A stretch of DNA of 64,000 nucleotides from Neodontobutis hainanensis (Eukaryota; Chordata; Actinopteri; Gobiiformes; Odontobutidae). Location: NCBI GenBank assembly GCA_024349245.1, contig JALDNG010000099.1, forward strand, positions 2,235,001 to 2,299,000, read 5' to 3'. The translations under genes were made by a program, and so were the position numbers. The notes below the pieces were generated by a model that saw only the letters and a list, made by a program, of their open reading frames with translations, was not told where the DNA came from and searched no databases. Below are positions 1 through 11,290 of the stretch, piece by piece. Every line of letters starts with the position of its first letter. The stretch's first letter is position 1.

Positions 1-213
1 ACCCACATTCACACACATTCACACACATTCACACACATTCACACACATTCACACACATTCACACACATTTACACACATTCACACACATTCACACACATTC
101 ACACACATTCACACACATTTACACACATTTACACACATTCACACACATTTACACACATTTACACACATTTACACACATTCACACACATTTACACACATTC
201 ACACACATTCACA
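1..213. repeat. 10-bp minisatellite (ACACACATTC)n
   Basis: About 21 head-to-tail copies of a 10-base unit, ACACACATTC, with T/C changes at the last base in some copies. It begins at the window edge, so its full length is unknown. There is no coding content. Confidence 0.95.
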
Positions 214-289
214 CCTGTAGCAGACAGAGAGGGGGAGGCATAGACACAATTCTCACAGCTTTCTCTGTTCATTACCAAACTCACCTCTA

Positions 290-446
290 CAGTCGCACGC
301 ATTCATACACCAGTCCTGTGACACTGGAGGCAAGGTAGGTTAAGTGTCTTGCCAAAGAACACAATGACGTTGTATGAACTGGGGAGAGTGGTAATCAAAC
401 CGCTAACCTACCAATGACCGCTCTACCACTGAGCCTCTACACCCTA
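290..446 (-). mobile_element. tRNA-derived SINE fragment
   Basis: This matches the SINE family seen complete at 13927-14132 and 18131-18350. It shares the body (GGAGGCAAGGT.GGTTAAGTGTCTTGCC) and the tRNA-like head read on the minus strand (box A-like around 425-440, box B-like around 398-408). It is diverged and truncated. Confidence 0.6.
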
Positions 447-898
447 AAAAATTATTCATTAGCCACTGCGTATTGAAATTTTTTTTTTTTTACTGAAATA
501 AATGCAAACTGTGAAAGGCTTGATAAATTAAATAAATGTGTGGTTTGAAATATTAAGGCCCAAAATTACAGATTCATTTTTGACATCTTCATGTAAACAT
601 TCTGTAGGTTTTCAAAACAATGCTACCACAAACAAATACCTATTAACCGATTATTCAGATCTGAACTGCTATAATCTTTACTGGATTGCCGTTGAAGTTC
701 AAAGGTGACAGGTTACCACAGTTATCACTTTTGTACAACACAACGTGGCTAATCTCTTGTTGTAAAGTGGCGGGTGCACGTGTTGAATCCTGTTACATAA
801 TAAATGCCATGGAACAGTTCAAAGTTCCCACGAACTGCTGCCTTTATTGTCCTGTTAACAGTGACAACAGAGGTACACATTTGTGAGTGGGCAACAAA
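447..898. other. upstream region of mep1a
   Basis: No other gene is visible here. The 66-codon ORF at 686-886 has no recognisable domain. A weak TATA-like CATAATAAATG lies near 797-807, about 90 bases before the meprin start codon, and is only a candidate promoter element. The transcription start is not determined. Confidence 0.4.
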
Positions 899-3800
899 AT
901 GAGGAGTGCTGTGTTCATTGGTGTTTTCCTACTTCTGAAGGTAGACTTTAAATTTAAACCACATTTATCTAGAAGTTTCTGCTATAAGATGTTGTTTTCT
1001 ATGTTATAGGCCCAGGCCTTCCCCACTCTTTCAGGTCGGCTCTTCTTAACTTATTAGTTATTTAGCACATACATGTAAAGTTTTTGCTTGCTACTTTTAG
1101 CTCTAGCTTTTCACTTACTTTGCAGGTGACAATGCAGATGCAGGAGAACTGAGGGATGACATACCTGAAATCAACAGAGGTAAAATGGAACATTCTGGTA
1201 GAAGCTTTAATGTACTCTCCTATGCAAATGGCTTTTTTTTAAATCCATACTTTTAGGGATAAACCACTTGTTCGAAGGAGACATTGCTGGTGACGTGAGT
1301 ACTCAGATCAGCTTTGTATTCTGAACAAAAATTTAAACGCAGCACATTTTTCATGAGCGGAACTCAGACTTTTTTATGTACACAGAAGGCCTATTTTTTT
1401 ATCAAATATTTGATATTTTCTTTCGGCAGCACAGCAGAAATGCAATCCTTGACGAAACAAGACGGTGGAAGTTTCCCATTCCCTACATTCTAACTGATTC
1501 TCTAGGTACATCCTTAATTCACTTGCATCATGTTGTGCCACATGATTTTTGAGTTGAAATGGACATGTCTTGTTTTAGAGCTGAATGCTAAAGGTGTAAT
1601 CCTGCAGGCCTTTGAGGAGTATCGTTTAAGATCTTGTGTAGACTTCAAGCCGTATGAAGGGGAAAGCACATACATCTCCTTCACCAAGCTCTCGGGGTAA
1701 GACACATTTGTAAATATTCTTGTGCTGTGCAACAATATAGAGCTCCAGGAGTCACATGCATTTAAGCTGACATATTGGCAGGAAAAAGCAAGTGAAAAAA
1801 GAATAGCACTATTGCAGATTTCAAGATGTCAGTCTTAATAAAGCACTTTAATTCCAAAGTTATGGCACTGTATGTCACAAAAATCTATAGAATCAAGATT
1901 GCTGAGCCTCATCTCATAAAAGAGACAGGAAATTTGTATTTGTAACGTTACATGGTCTGAAGTGTTGACTACAGCCAATTTACAGTTAGATCCCATACCT
2001 GTTTTCTTTGGTCTTTGTCTCCATCCAAGTTTTTAGCAACACAACAAAAATAGTCTACTTTTCACTTCTCTGCACTAGTTCTGGAGTCCACTGCACATCT
2101 ATCTACAAAGTCACAGGAGACAATTAAAGACATTAGCTTTATGTTTAGCATAGATAGTGTGTAGTTTCCTGTATTCATTTTTGTATTAGCCATGTGTTTT
2201 TTGGTTTTGATTTCACAAAAAGTAAAATTTCCCTTCTTATTTAGCTGGGTACGTTTTATCTCATATCTGCTAGAAACTGTGGGAAGAAACAAGTTTGATG
2301 TGGATGTACAGAGAGTTTTCAGTGGTACAGACTCATGTACAGATGTGGAACTTTCTTACACACTTCCAAAACAGAATTTAAGATTGAATGATGTCCCAGT
2401 GCTCTATGGTCTACACCTTGAAGTTAATGTCTGTTATTGTTTTGTCAGATGCTGGTCCAATGTGGGAGATGATAAGAAGGGCCAGAATGTGTCGATTGGA
2501 GAACGGTGCGACACTAAGGCCATTGTGGAACACGAGCTCCTCCACGCTCTGGGCTTCTACCATGAACAGTCTCGCTCTGACAGAGACGACTATGTCAAAA
2601 TCTGGTGGGACCAGATTGAAGAAGGTGGATTTCTTTTGTAAAAATTATATAAAGTATTGTTTACAAAGTACTATTTTCAAAAATAAATCTGACAAGGAAG
2701 CCCATGGTGCATGTTAACTCTCCATGCACCATGCTTCTTTATAATATTGCTGGTCATAAAGTAGAGTTGTAGTCCAAGTACTCAACAAAGTAATTTGAAG
2801 AGCTGATATATATTATTATCAATGGGAAAATAGTCCTTCATAGAAAAACGTTTTGTTGTTATTTATTTTTTATTTAGTTTTTATGTCCCACCCTAAAGAA
2901 ATAATACAAAACTCCTAACAAATCTATACCCTCAGACAAGGCCATCATTGTAATATTGTGTTGTCTCATAGGAATGGAGCATAATTTCAAGAAATATGAA
3001 GACGACTTTGTCACGGACCTGAACACGGCGTATGACTACGAGTCCATCATGCACTACAGGCCGCTGTCTTTCAACAAGAACGAGAGCATCCCTACTATCA
3101 CCACCGCCATTCCTTACTTCAACGAGGTCATAGGTCAGCGGCTGGACTTTAGCGCTGTAGACATCACCAGGCTGAACCGCATGTATGACTGTGGTGAGTA
3201 CTGATGCTCCTCATTTGCTTAATTTTATTCTTACATAATTTTACATAAAATAAATATCCATATGTAATGAGAATTGGTTATTTCAATAGTTTGTAAATTA
3301 CGTGACTGGGGATTCAGTGTCAGCTCTCATTGGCTAACAGACCCCTCCTCCACAGCTTCTCCGTGTGTTGCATCTATAATCCATTTCTCATAAACCTTTG
3401 TTTTGCCTTGTTAACTGGGATTATCTCAACTTGTGTCTGGATACAAAATGACATCACAACCTTAATCACTGTTGAGACATCTACTGTATGTCATCTGTAG
3501 CCATCTGAAATGGCTCTGCTTATTGTAGTGGAGCAGCGGATCTACTTTGAGGTCCTGCCAAGTGCCTGAGCACTTCTCCTTTAGGGCCCAGCCACTCGCT
3601 TGTGTCCGGGATCCTGTTCTTTAAGACTGACTGACCATAGGTGAGAGTAGGAATGTAGATAGGACAGGTAAATGATGAGCTTTGCCTTGCAGCTCAGCTC
3701 CTTTTTCACCACAACAGATAATTTTGTGGTCCCCAAACCGAACTCCCTGGTCTAGGACCCCATACTCCCAGAGCACCCCCCACATGATGCCACAAGGGTC

Positions 3801-6301
3801 ACAGTCAAATACCTTTACCAGAGCAACTAAGTACATTTGGCCAAGGCCATCTTTAATTACATTAGTAACGTTATCAGAAAGAAAGGTATTGGAGACAGGA
3901 GAAAAGGAACACAGGTAGCTCTCTGCCTTTTTTATTTTTTAAAAGTAGCTGACCTGAGGAAAAAAAGGTTGCTCTAGTGACTACAATTAACCCTGCATCC
4001 TCAGAACTCAAGATTAGATGTTACGGCAATTAGCTGTTTGAGATATAATGGGTCCTTGCCTTTTTGTCATTGTGTCTGTAATCTGTCATTGCCCACAGCA
4101 AAAAACTGCCCCTCCCAAAAACTTTTAAGATGCCATGTGCAGGTACTATTCACAACTTACACAACTAATATGATAGTGCCCACTGTTTTATTATACACAA
4201 ACTGTTTCATTAAGGTTTAACTCGCTCAAGCTGTGATTTAATCATCACATAGAATCACACTGTTGAACACACAGCAGGCTGTCGGGTATTTATAGGATAA
4301 ATTATTTACATTTGATAGCCCCTCATGTGGTAGAGGATTACACTAACTGAAAACTGGTTTACACTGTGTTTACAGCCAACACACACACACTCCTGGACCA
4401 GTGCTCCTTTGAACTGAATAACATCTGCGGAATGATCCAAAATGAGGGGGACAATAGTGACTGGGTCCAGACTCTGAGCACCCCAACCGACTCAGATCAC
4501 ACGCTGGTGGGCCGATGCAGAGGTAACTGTCATGTCACAAAACAGCATGGCATTTTACTGGGCCATTCAAAAGTGATTCAAGGAGTGAGAACACCATTTC
4601 AGTGCACAATCTGCATATTTTCAGTTTTAAGAGTAAAGTGTAAACAGTCTCAAGATGTTTTGTTAAATGGTTCATCGATAGGCTGGCGGTAAGGCTACCT
4701 TGACTAATAATGAAATAGCAAACATTTGAATAAATGTTTTATAAAACTACAAAAGGTATAGCTTGGAAAATAAAGAGATTGGATATGCAAATGCTGTATT
4801 GAACAACATGGACCATCCTCTTTATAATGTTTTAGATCAGGGGTGTCAAACTTATTCAGGGGACACATACAACCCAATTTGATCTAAAGTGTAGCTCAAA
4901 AATAACGACAACTACATTATAATGTCAGTGCTCTCATTTGCAACTAAAGTAGGCCATGTATGTTTTCATAAACTTACACTCACTCTAGTTTAATTCTTTT
5001 AACTCTTCTATTGCTTTTTCCTAATTCATTCCACAGACCGTATTTTACCTATTGGTGCCCTGACACCCAAACCAGAACCAGCTAAGACTTTGCTTTACTT
5101 CTTTTTTATTTATTTATTTATTTTAATGAGACTATATATCACTTACAGCAGTGATTGTTTTTTTTATATATGGTCTACATATAAATAAATTGTGACCTTA
5201 TGCCTAAGCCTAAAACAATAAAAACAAAAAAAAAAATAGAAACAAACTTGTTCCTGAATCATACATTTGTGAGTAAACAATGTGCTCTCATTCTGTGTCT
5301 AGATTCTGGCTACTTCATGAAGTTTGACACATCCATTGGTGACTCTGGGAACAGTGCGTCGCTAGAGTCACGTGTTCTCTTCCCCAAAAGAGCAGTGCAG
5401 TGCCTGCAGTTCTTTTACAAAATGAGTGGAGCAGCAGGTGACAAGCTGGTGATATGGATCAGGACAGACGATGGGACTGGGAATGTTCACAGTGCTAAGA
5501 AGATCCACACCATCACAGGCATTTCCTTTTGTTATTCATATTCTCACATCGTGTCTTGGCCTACAAAGAAGGTTTGACAAATCCCTTTGACTTTCAGGAG
5601 TTGGAGATAATACCTGGAAAGTAGCACACTTGGCACTCAAAGTCACAAAGAAGTTCCGTTATTTCTTCCAAGGAATCCGAGGGTCAGCAGCATCCACAGG
5701 CGCCATTTTAATTGATGACATCACTCTCACAGAGACTGCCTGCCCCAATGCTGTTTGGCAAATTCCCAACTTCAAGGGCCTTTTGGAAGCCACTGCAGTG
5801 GGCAGTGCAGTCAAAAGCAAGTGCTTTCACAGCTCAGAGGGCTACTCATTTGGAGTCAGTGTGTACCCCAACGGAAGGGAGGAGGCCTACAAAGAATATG
5901 TCGCTGTGACCTTTCACCTTTGCAGTGGGGAGAACGATGCAGTGTTGGAGTGGCCGGCCAAAAACAGGCAAGTGACCATTGTCGCCATGGACCAGGATCC
6001 TGATGTCAAACTGAGGATGTCATCAACTAGAAGCTTCACCACAGGTCACTCAGCTTTTCTTTAAGGCATCTGTTACCTAAAACTACTTCATTAACACTAA
6101 CTTTTGACAGACAGCTACAGTGAGATATTTACCATTCTGTGCATTAGTGACTGTTTAGTGAGCATTAGTGTTGCACATTCATTTTTTTAATATAAACTGA
6201 ATCATTCATTTAATTTTAATTCAGTTTGATTTTCTATAGCCCAACACAACTGTTTACTCAAAGGGCTTCACAGACTGTATAAGACAACACTCCCTGTCTT
6301 T

Positions 6302-6346
<45 letters not shown>

Positions 6347-9300
6347 TTATTGGCATTACACATGTACAAGTACAATGCAACGAAAATGAAGTAGATTTCA
6401 CACCAACGCAGCCATTTTTCGGCGCAAAGATGGATCTTCCAGAAAATGAAATAATAATAATAATAATAATAAACTTTATTTTATATAGCGCCTTTAAATG
6501 GGAATCTCAAAGCACTTTACATACACTTACATACATATAAAATTAACAGATACACAAAACAATAAAAGCAATTAAAAGCCAAACTAAAACAAGCAAGAAT
6601 AATAATATGAGTCACATAAAAGCTATCCTAAAATAGTACGTTTTAAGTAATGATTTAAAAAGACTAAAAGATTCTGCATTCCTAATCTCAGAGGGCAGGG
6701 AATTCCACAGTTTAGGAGCCAAGGAGGAAAAAGCCCGATCACCCATAGTTTTTAACCGTGTTTTTTGGACAGTTAAGAGACCAGCTTCAGAGGAGCGTAG
6801 TGCACGTGAAGGAGTGTAGAGAGTTAAAAGATTATTCAAGGCCTTATATGTGAGCATGAGAATTTTAAAATCAATACGAGAACTAACAGGAAGCCAGTGT
6901 AATTTTTCAAGGATCGTTGTGATGTGCTCCCTTGCACTGGTTCCTGTTAAAATTCTGGCAGCTGAATTTTGTACCAACTGCAGCTTATTTAGGGTAGCTT
7001 TAGAGACTCCGGCCAGCAATGCATTACAATAATCAATGCGTGAAAACACAAAGGTGTTGATTAACTTCTCAGCCACAGAGCAAGTCAACATGGGGCGTAG
7101 TCTGGCAATGTTTCTAAGATGAAAAAATGATGCTTTGACAGTGTTACAGACATGAAGGTCGAATGTTAAGTTGGCATCAAATATCACCCCCAGATTTTTT
7201 AGTTTAGTTTGGAATAGTAAAGCAGAGCCATCCACACTCAAAGATATGGACTCTGCTTTACGCAGTTGATGAGGTGAGCCAATAAGCATCACTTCAGTTT
7301 TGTCACTGTTAAGACAGAGAAAATTTTCAGACATCCATTTTTTTATCTCAGTAAAACATTGTGAAAGAAGAGACACAGGCATATTGTCATCAGGTTTTGA
7401 ATGTATGTAAATCTGAGTGTCATCTGCATAAAATAAGGCATTGTACAAACATAGCAGACATCAACAACAACAGAAACACAACAACATCAAACATAACTAC
7501 ATTTGCAGTTATAGGGTAGGGATAACATTACACGCGGTCATGTGGTGGATTTTTAAAATGGCTTACACTGAGGGGGGGGAGGGACAAGGGGGAAGAGTAC
7601 AGGGTCAGACAGATGTAAACATGGCAGACGCTTGGATTGGGCTTGGTGTTAGGATAGCAATCCAAGGCTTCTGTTGGAGGCGCTGACAAGCAAGTCTGTT
7701 GGAGTGAGAAACAGCGACCTTGGCTGGGTAACGGAAAGTCTCGAGGGGATAAGATAAGACCTTCTAAGAAGGACAAGGCTTGTGCGTCTATTTTGTGAAG
7801 TGACCATGATGTTTTATATTCCATGTCAGAACTGTGATACACTACAACGCAGCCCAACAGTCTTCTCGATGTTACCACTCTTCTCTAGATGAAAGTCCCT
7901 TCATATCCGTTAAGCAACGTAGTAGCTCCCAGGTCTGACTCCCGGTACTGTCCTTTCTGTATATCCACAGTCCGTGCTGAAGGTGTCGAATCAGCTCTCG
8001 GATAGTGCGATTCTTTGATTCCTCTTTTTTCTCTCCCAGTGGGACAGAGGGGACACACTCCTTCAGTGGCACAACCAACAAAAAAGTAACCAAACTATAA
8101 AGACCAGGGAAATCCATTGTAGCAGGCTGTTAACAAGGTATATACAGTATATTCCCAAGACTCTCCTGGCTTCACACCACAAACAAATACGGATTCCTCA
8201 GAGAAATTAATACATCTTTTGCAATATACTTATTTTTTTCCACTTTACAATGTTAATAATGCTCACAAAAAAGCCCTTTAAACCCCTTAAAAGTAATAGT
8301 GGGTATACTGTATGCTGTACACAAAAAACTATTAGCAACTATCAGCAGTTGACTTCTTGTGTGTGATTCTTTTCAGATGCCCAAACTTACTGGAGCAAAC
8401 CAACAGCCACTTCAGGAGCAACATGGGACCCCACCAGCAACTGTTACCGAGGCCCAGAATACGGCTGGAGCACCTTCATTTCTCATAAGCATCTGCACAG
8501 GAGGAGCTTCCTCAAGAACAACGACCTCATCATCACTGCCGACTTCAATGGTATGAAGCCCCTGTCCCACTAAACTCACACATCACATCTTACAGTAAAT
8601 GTTCTCAATCATCACAGATCTGACTCACCTGGTCAAGACGGAGGTTCCTGTCCGACCGGCCCCACCCAGTGATGAGGACACAGAGGAGAGGCCAATCAGT
8701 GAGAAGGAAATAAGAGCAGAGCTTCCTAAACACAGAGAGACTCGTGCTGTCAGCTCCTGCCACCCCAACCTGTGCCTGAACGGAGGAATGTGTGTAGAGA
8801 TTGAAGGCATTGTCGCATGCAAGTGAGCACAACTACAGGCTTACATCAGACTCCTGACATGTTAGGTTTTCATTCAATCTAAGGTCAGAAGGCTATTCCA
8901 TAAAACAAGGTAGCTCAACAAGCTAGGCATATTACTATAAGGATCAGGTTAGGCCATTAAGCCACAGTTTCCACAGTTTGCCATTGGCCCTTGAGAGGTT
9001 TAAAGAAACCCCAACTTTTCCCCTTTCTACAGTTTTTTTTCAATTTCTCTCAGATTTCTCAAGTTCTTTTGCGTCTGAACACACCACTGCTGTGAGTGAT
9101 GTTTATGACTGTCTGAAGAAGCTAAGGAACTTTTCTTTTAACAGTGTGCGTCAGGAAATGTGGGCATTCCTTTATGTTTGTATTACGTTGTTAAAAGTGG
9201 AAATTTTTGTTAGAGCTTTAACAAGGACTATTCAGTTTTCCATGCATGTGGAAAAATGAACTGTTCAATCACCTATTATCAAGGATTTTTATCATATGAG

Positions 9301-10104
9301 AACTTATAGTCCTGAATGGAAGCTTTGGCGCTTCCGGAAAAAGGTGTTCTCCCATAAACCAAAAACACATATTTAGTGTTGAATACTTTTTTTACCAAGG
9401 CAAAACAATACACAAAAGAAAAATATATACAGAGAAACGGGAAGCAACTGACAGTTCAATTATGTAATGTTTAACAAGCCAGAGATAAATGTTTTTCTGA
9501 GCTAAAAGTTTACAGTTAGCTCTAAACTTCAGTTTGGTGTAATGTGGGATTATAATTTTGCGTAGGAAAAATGGTTCTGGTTTTGCTTTTTTAATAAATA
9601 AAAAGCAGGAAAAATCCCTAGACTACTGTTGGGGGTGAGTGGACAAGGACAAAAAAAGAAAATCCTTAAAGCCATTATCTGCCTCTAATGAAGGTCCCAG
9701 AGCAAGCCTTCAGTGCATCTGTCTCTGCACAAACACACACTCACTGCCCCCTGCCCAGTCACTATTTAATGACAGTAGTATTAAATTTCCTTACATTGAT
9801 GGTTTGGTATGTTAAATAATATTACCAATATACATGTAAGCATTATACATTAGATGTGCAATAAAGCAAGCTATTAGTTTTGTTTTTACTTTTTGTGTTA
9901 AAAATCTATATTTTAATTGAACACATACCCACACCCAACCCCCCAATTTTAGGCACTTGGTATTCTGTCTTTTTTCTTTATGCAAAAACTGTGCCTGACA
10001 CCACTGTCGTTTCCATCCCTCTACTTTATTTCCTTGTGTGGTTTTCCAGGTGCACTTCGTACTACACAGGCCAAAGATGTGAAAGTGTCAAGTTGTTTGG
10101 CTGA
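899..10104 (+). CDS. mep1a: meprin A subunit alpha-type zinc metalloprotease
   Basis: Coding exons: 899-940, 1010-1034, 1126-1179, 1257-1294, 1430-1505, 1579-1696, 2449-2624, 2972-3193, 4376-4522, 5303-5518, 5598-6044, 8377-8550, 8618-8822, 10050-10104. They join to 665 codons with consistent phases. The start ATG opens a hydrophobic signal peptide (MRSAVFIGVFLLLK). The propeptide ends near R56. The astacin domain (about 57-250) has the zinc motif HELLHALGFYHE at 146-157 and the Met-turn SIMHY at 201-205. A MAM domain follows (about 256-422, ending DDITLTETAC), then a MATH/TRAF domain (about 423-578), a linker with a possible furin site RETR (618-621), and an EGF domain (about 626-659). The family cleaves secreted and cell-surface proteins at epithelial surfaces. 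Synteny with ADGRF genes favours mep1a over mep1b. Intron 10 has a GC donor. The ORF ends in TGA immediately before a residual transmembrane segment, so the product should be secreted. Human meprin alpha is about 746 aa, so this one is shorter. Confidence 0.93.
2449..3193 (+). CDS. mep1a: mep1a exons 7-8: catalytic centre of the astacin domain
   Basis: Exon 7 (2449-2624) carries the three zinc-ligand histidines and catalytic glutamate of the astacin signature HExxHxxGFxHE. Exon 8 (2972-3193) carries the Met-turn S-I-M-H-Y with the zinc-coordinating tyrosine, and the domain-closing RMYDC. All catalytic residues are present, so the protease should be active. The intron between them (2625-2971) holds no recognisable element. 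Confidence 0.93.
3510..3850 (-). mobile_element. 3' fragment of a non-LTR retrotransposon
   Basis: This intron 8 sequence corresponds to the 3' coding end of the same LINE family found at 30790-32815 and 55765-56345. Shared text includes GTTCTTTAAGACTGACTGACCATAGGTGAGAGTAGG-like sequence, the reverse complement of the part ending in the LTYGNELWVMT-type motif. It is badly decayed, with no long ORF. Confidence 0.6.
5519..5597 (+). other. mep1a: GC-AG intron in mep1a
   Basis: Exon 10 must end at 5518 (ATC ACA G) to keep the MAM domain in frame with exon 11 (GA GTT GGA GAT). The intron starts with GC rather than GT and ends in TTTCAG. It is only 79 bases long. The residues on both sides match the MAM domain order expected for meprins. 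Confidence 0.75.
6305..6346. repeat. (AGAT)n microsatellite
   Basis: About ten uninterrupted AGAT units in mep1a intron 11, followed by a second AT-rich tract and the (ATA)n tail of the adjacent L2-like LINE. Confidence 0.95.
6451..7448 (-). mobile_element. 5'-truncated L2/CR1-like LINE, reverse transcriptase C-terminal half
   Basis: A continuous 278-codon minus-strand ORF (6612-7448) begins at the RT catalytic box (FYADDTQIY) and runs through the typical L2/jockey-type C-terminal region (SDKTEVMLIG, LGVIFDANL, RIDYCNALLAG, LHWLPVSSRI, APKLWNSLP). The 3' end (6451-6611) finishes in (ATA)n, as is usual for L2 elements. The endonuclease and the first half of RT are missing. The absence of stops implies a recent insertion. 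It sits antisense in mep1a intron 11. Confidence 0.9.
7449..8376. other. mep1a intron 11, remainder
   Basis: I see no gene. The ORFs at 7528-7878 and 7872-8117 have no family resemblance. The composition is less AT-rich than the surroundings (GGGAGGGACAAGGGGG around 7577), so an old repeat is possible, but I do not recognise it. Confidence 0.4.
8823..10049. other. mep1a intron 13
   Basis: Intron between the EGF-coding exons. It contains no recognisable exon, RNA or complete mobile element. A T-rich polypyrimidine stretch precedes the acceptor TTTTCCAG at 10042-10049. Confidence 0.6.
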
Positions 10105-10185
10105 AGCATCCTGGGAGCAGGGACCATCGTTCTCACCATGGCCGTCTTCACTGTCGCCATCACTAACCACACTGTTCCACAATAA
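10102..10185 (+). other. mep1a: mep1a stop codon followed by a residual transmembrane segment
   Basis: The frame ends TTG TTT GGC TGA at 10102-10104. The next 26 codons in the same frame stay open until TAA at 10183-10185 and encode a glycine-rich hydrophobic stretch (SILGAGTIVLTMAVFTVAI) then a short polar tail. This is the position and character of the meprin transmembrane helix. Either the anchor was lost by a nonsense change or the TGA is read through. Confidence 0.8.
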
Positions 10186-10232
10186 GTACTGTCAAGCCTG
10201 CTCGAAAAACACAAGTGACCTTTTTATTGTTG

Positions 10233-10250
10233 ATTAAATGAACCATTAAA
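10233..10250 (+). promoter_or_regulatory. mep1a poly(A) signals (ATTAAA x2)
   Basis: Two ATTAAA hexamers at 10233-10238 and 10245-10250 lie 48-65 bases after the second stop. They are the first plausible polyadenylation signals downstream of the CDS. Confidence 0.55.
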
Positions 10251-10254
10251 GTCA

Positions 10255-10614
10255 TGAGAATCTGACTGGTTTTTATTTCATTCAAAATTAGCATCATGTA
10301 CATTGTCATCATTTTTGCTACAATGCTTTCCTGGTACTATCCTTTTAATAACTACACCGAGAGACATTCAAAACAATTCTCTATACACAGCGGCTACGTT
10401 TTCCATCTCGTTTGAATAAATACAATGAAACACACTCACACAGCTACTGTATGATAACTAAATTTTACATACAAGTATATTCACTTTATATAATATATCA
10501 AGCCTTTGTCTTAATGCTATTGCTAATCACAACAAACCAGTTAACAGGCTTATCATACTCTACTTGTTTAAGCCAATGTTGTTTCTGTTCTTGATAAGTC
10601 TTCAAGGCCTCAAT
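10255..10614 (-). other. probable last (3' UTR) exon of the ADGRF-like gene
   Basis: On the minus strand an acceptor TTCTTGCTTTCAG ends at 10615 and a poly(A) signal AATAAA lies at 10277-10272. The last coding exon (11291-11356) ends with a donor (CTCAG/GTTAGT at 11286/11285) just beyond the stop, so a further 3' exon is required, and this is the best candidate. If spliced directly to exon 15 (11589) it would add an open frame of about 37 codons (starting IEALKTYQEQ), so an alternative C-terminus is possible. Confidence 0.5.
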
Positions 10615-11290
10615 CTGAAAGCAAGAACAGCAATAAGAAAGTAAATTGTATAAATGCTAGTACAGTTATACACACACAAACAGTAACGTCATACAAGTGC
10701 TCAACAAGTAGTCTTTATGTATGAGACCTTTTTGGAGCAAACTTTCAAAATGTATATGCATTGCCATTAATTTGAATCAAGAAAAGAGTAAATCATCCTG
10801 GTTCGCTGGGATAGAGCCTGTAGGTATAGCCTTATACTACTGCAGTAACCATTAGGAGAAGACTGTTGCAACAATTTTTGGCATGCACATTATGTTTAGT
10901 TTAGTTTATTAGTTTATATATCTCAGTAGAGAAGAGATGCCTTGCACCAGATTCAGCTACAAGCAACTTTCCATCTGCAGTCCTTGGGCAGGTGCACACA
11001 ATGCTGCTCATTTTTATGCAATTTAGAAAAAAACAGGAGCCGTACGATGCTACCTGTAAATTGAAAACCTACTCTCAGCTTTTATTGTGGCAGTAAAACT
11101 ATACCAGTTTCTACTTGCACTCTGTTGTCAGTAGTTAATATGCTACATGTAATCACAGATCTATGTGTAAAGTCAATGTTCCAGGAGATTAATGGTATCG
11201 AAAGCAGCTAAAAGACTTTAGTTACATCTGTAGAATGTAATAAGTATATGCATTATTGAAAAAAAACATAATCCCAGACTAACCTGAGTC

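Noticed and set aside
1..213. CRISPR-like array
   Set aside because: The repeats are contiguous 10-base units with no spacers, and the genome is eukaryotic.
686..886. small upstream gene on the plus strand
   Set aside because: 66 codons with no domain, no splice context, and position just 5' of mep1a. More likely random or 5' UTR.
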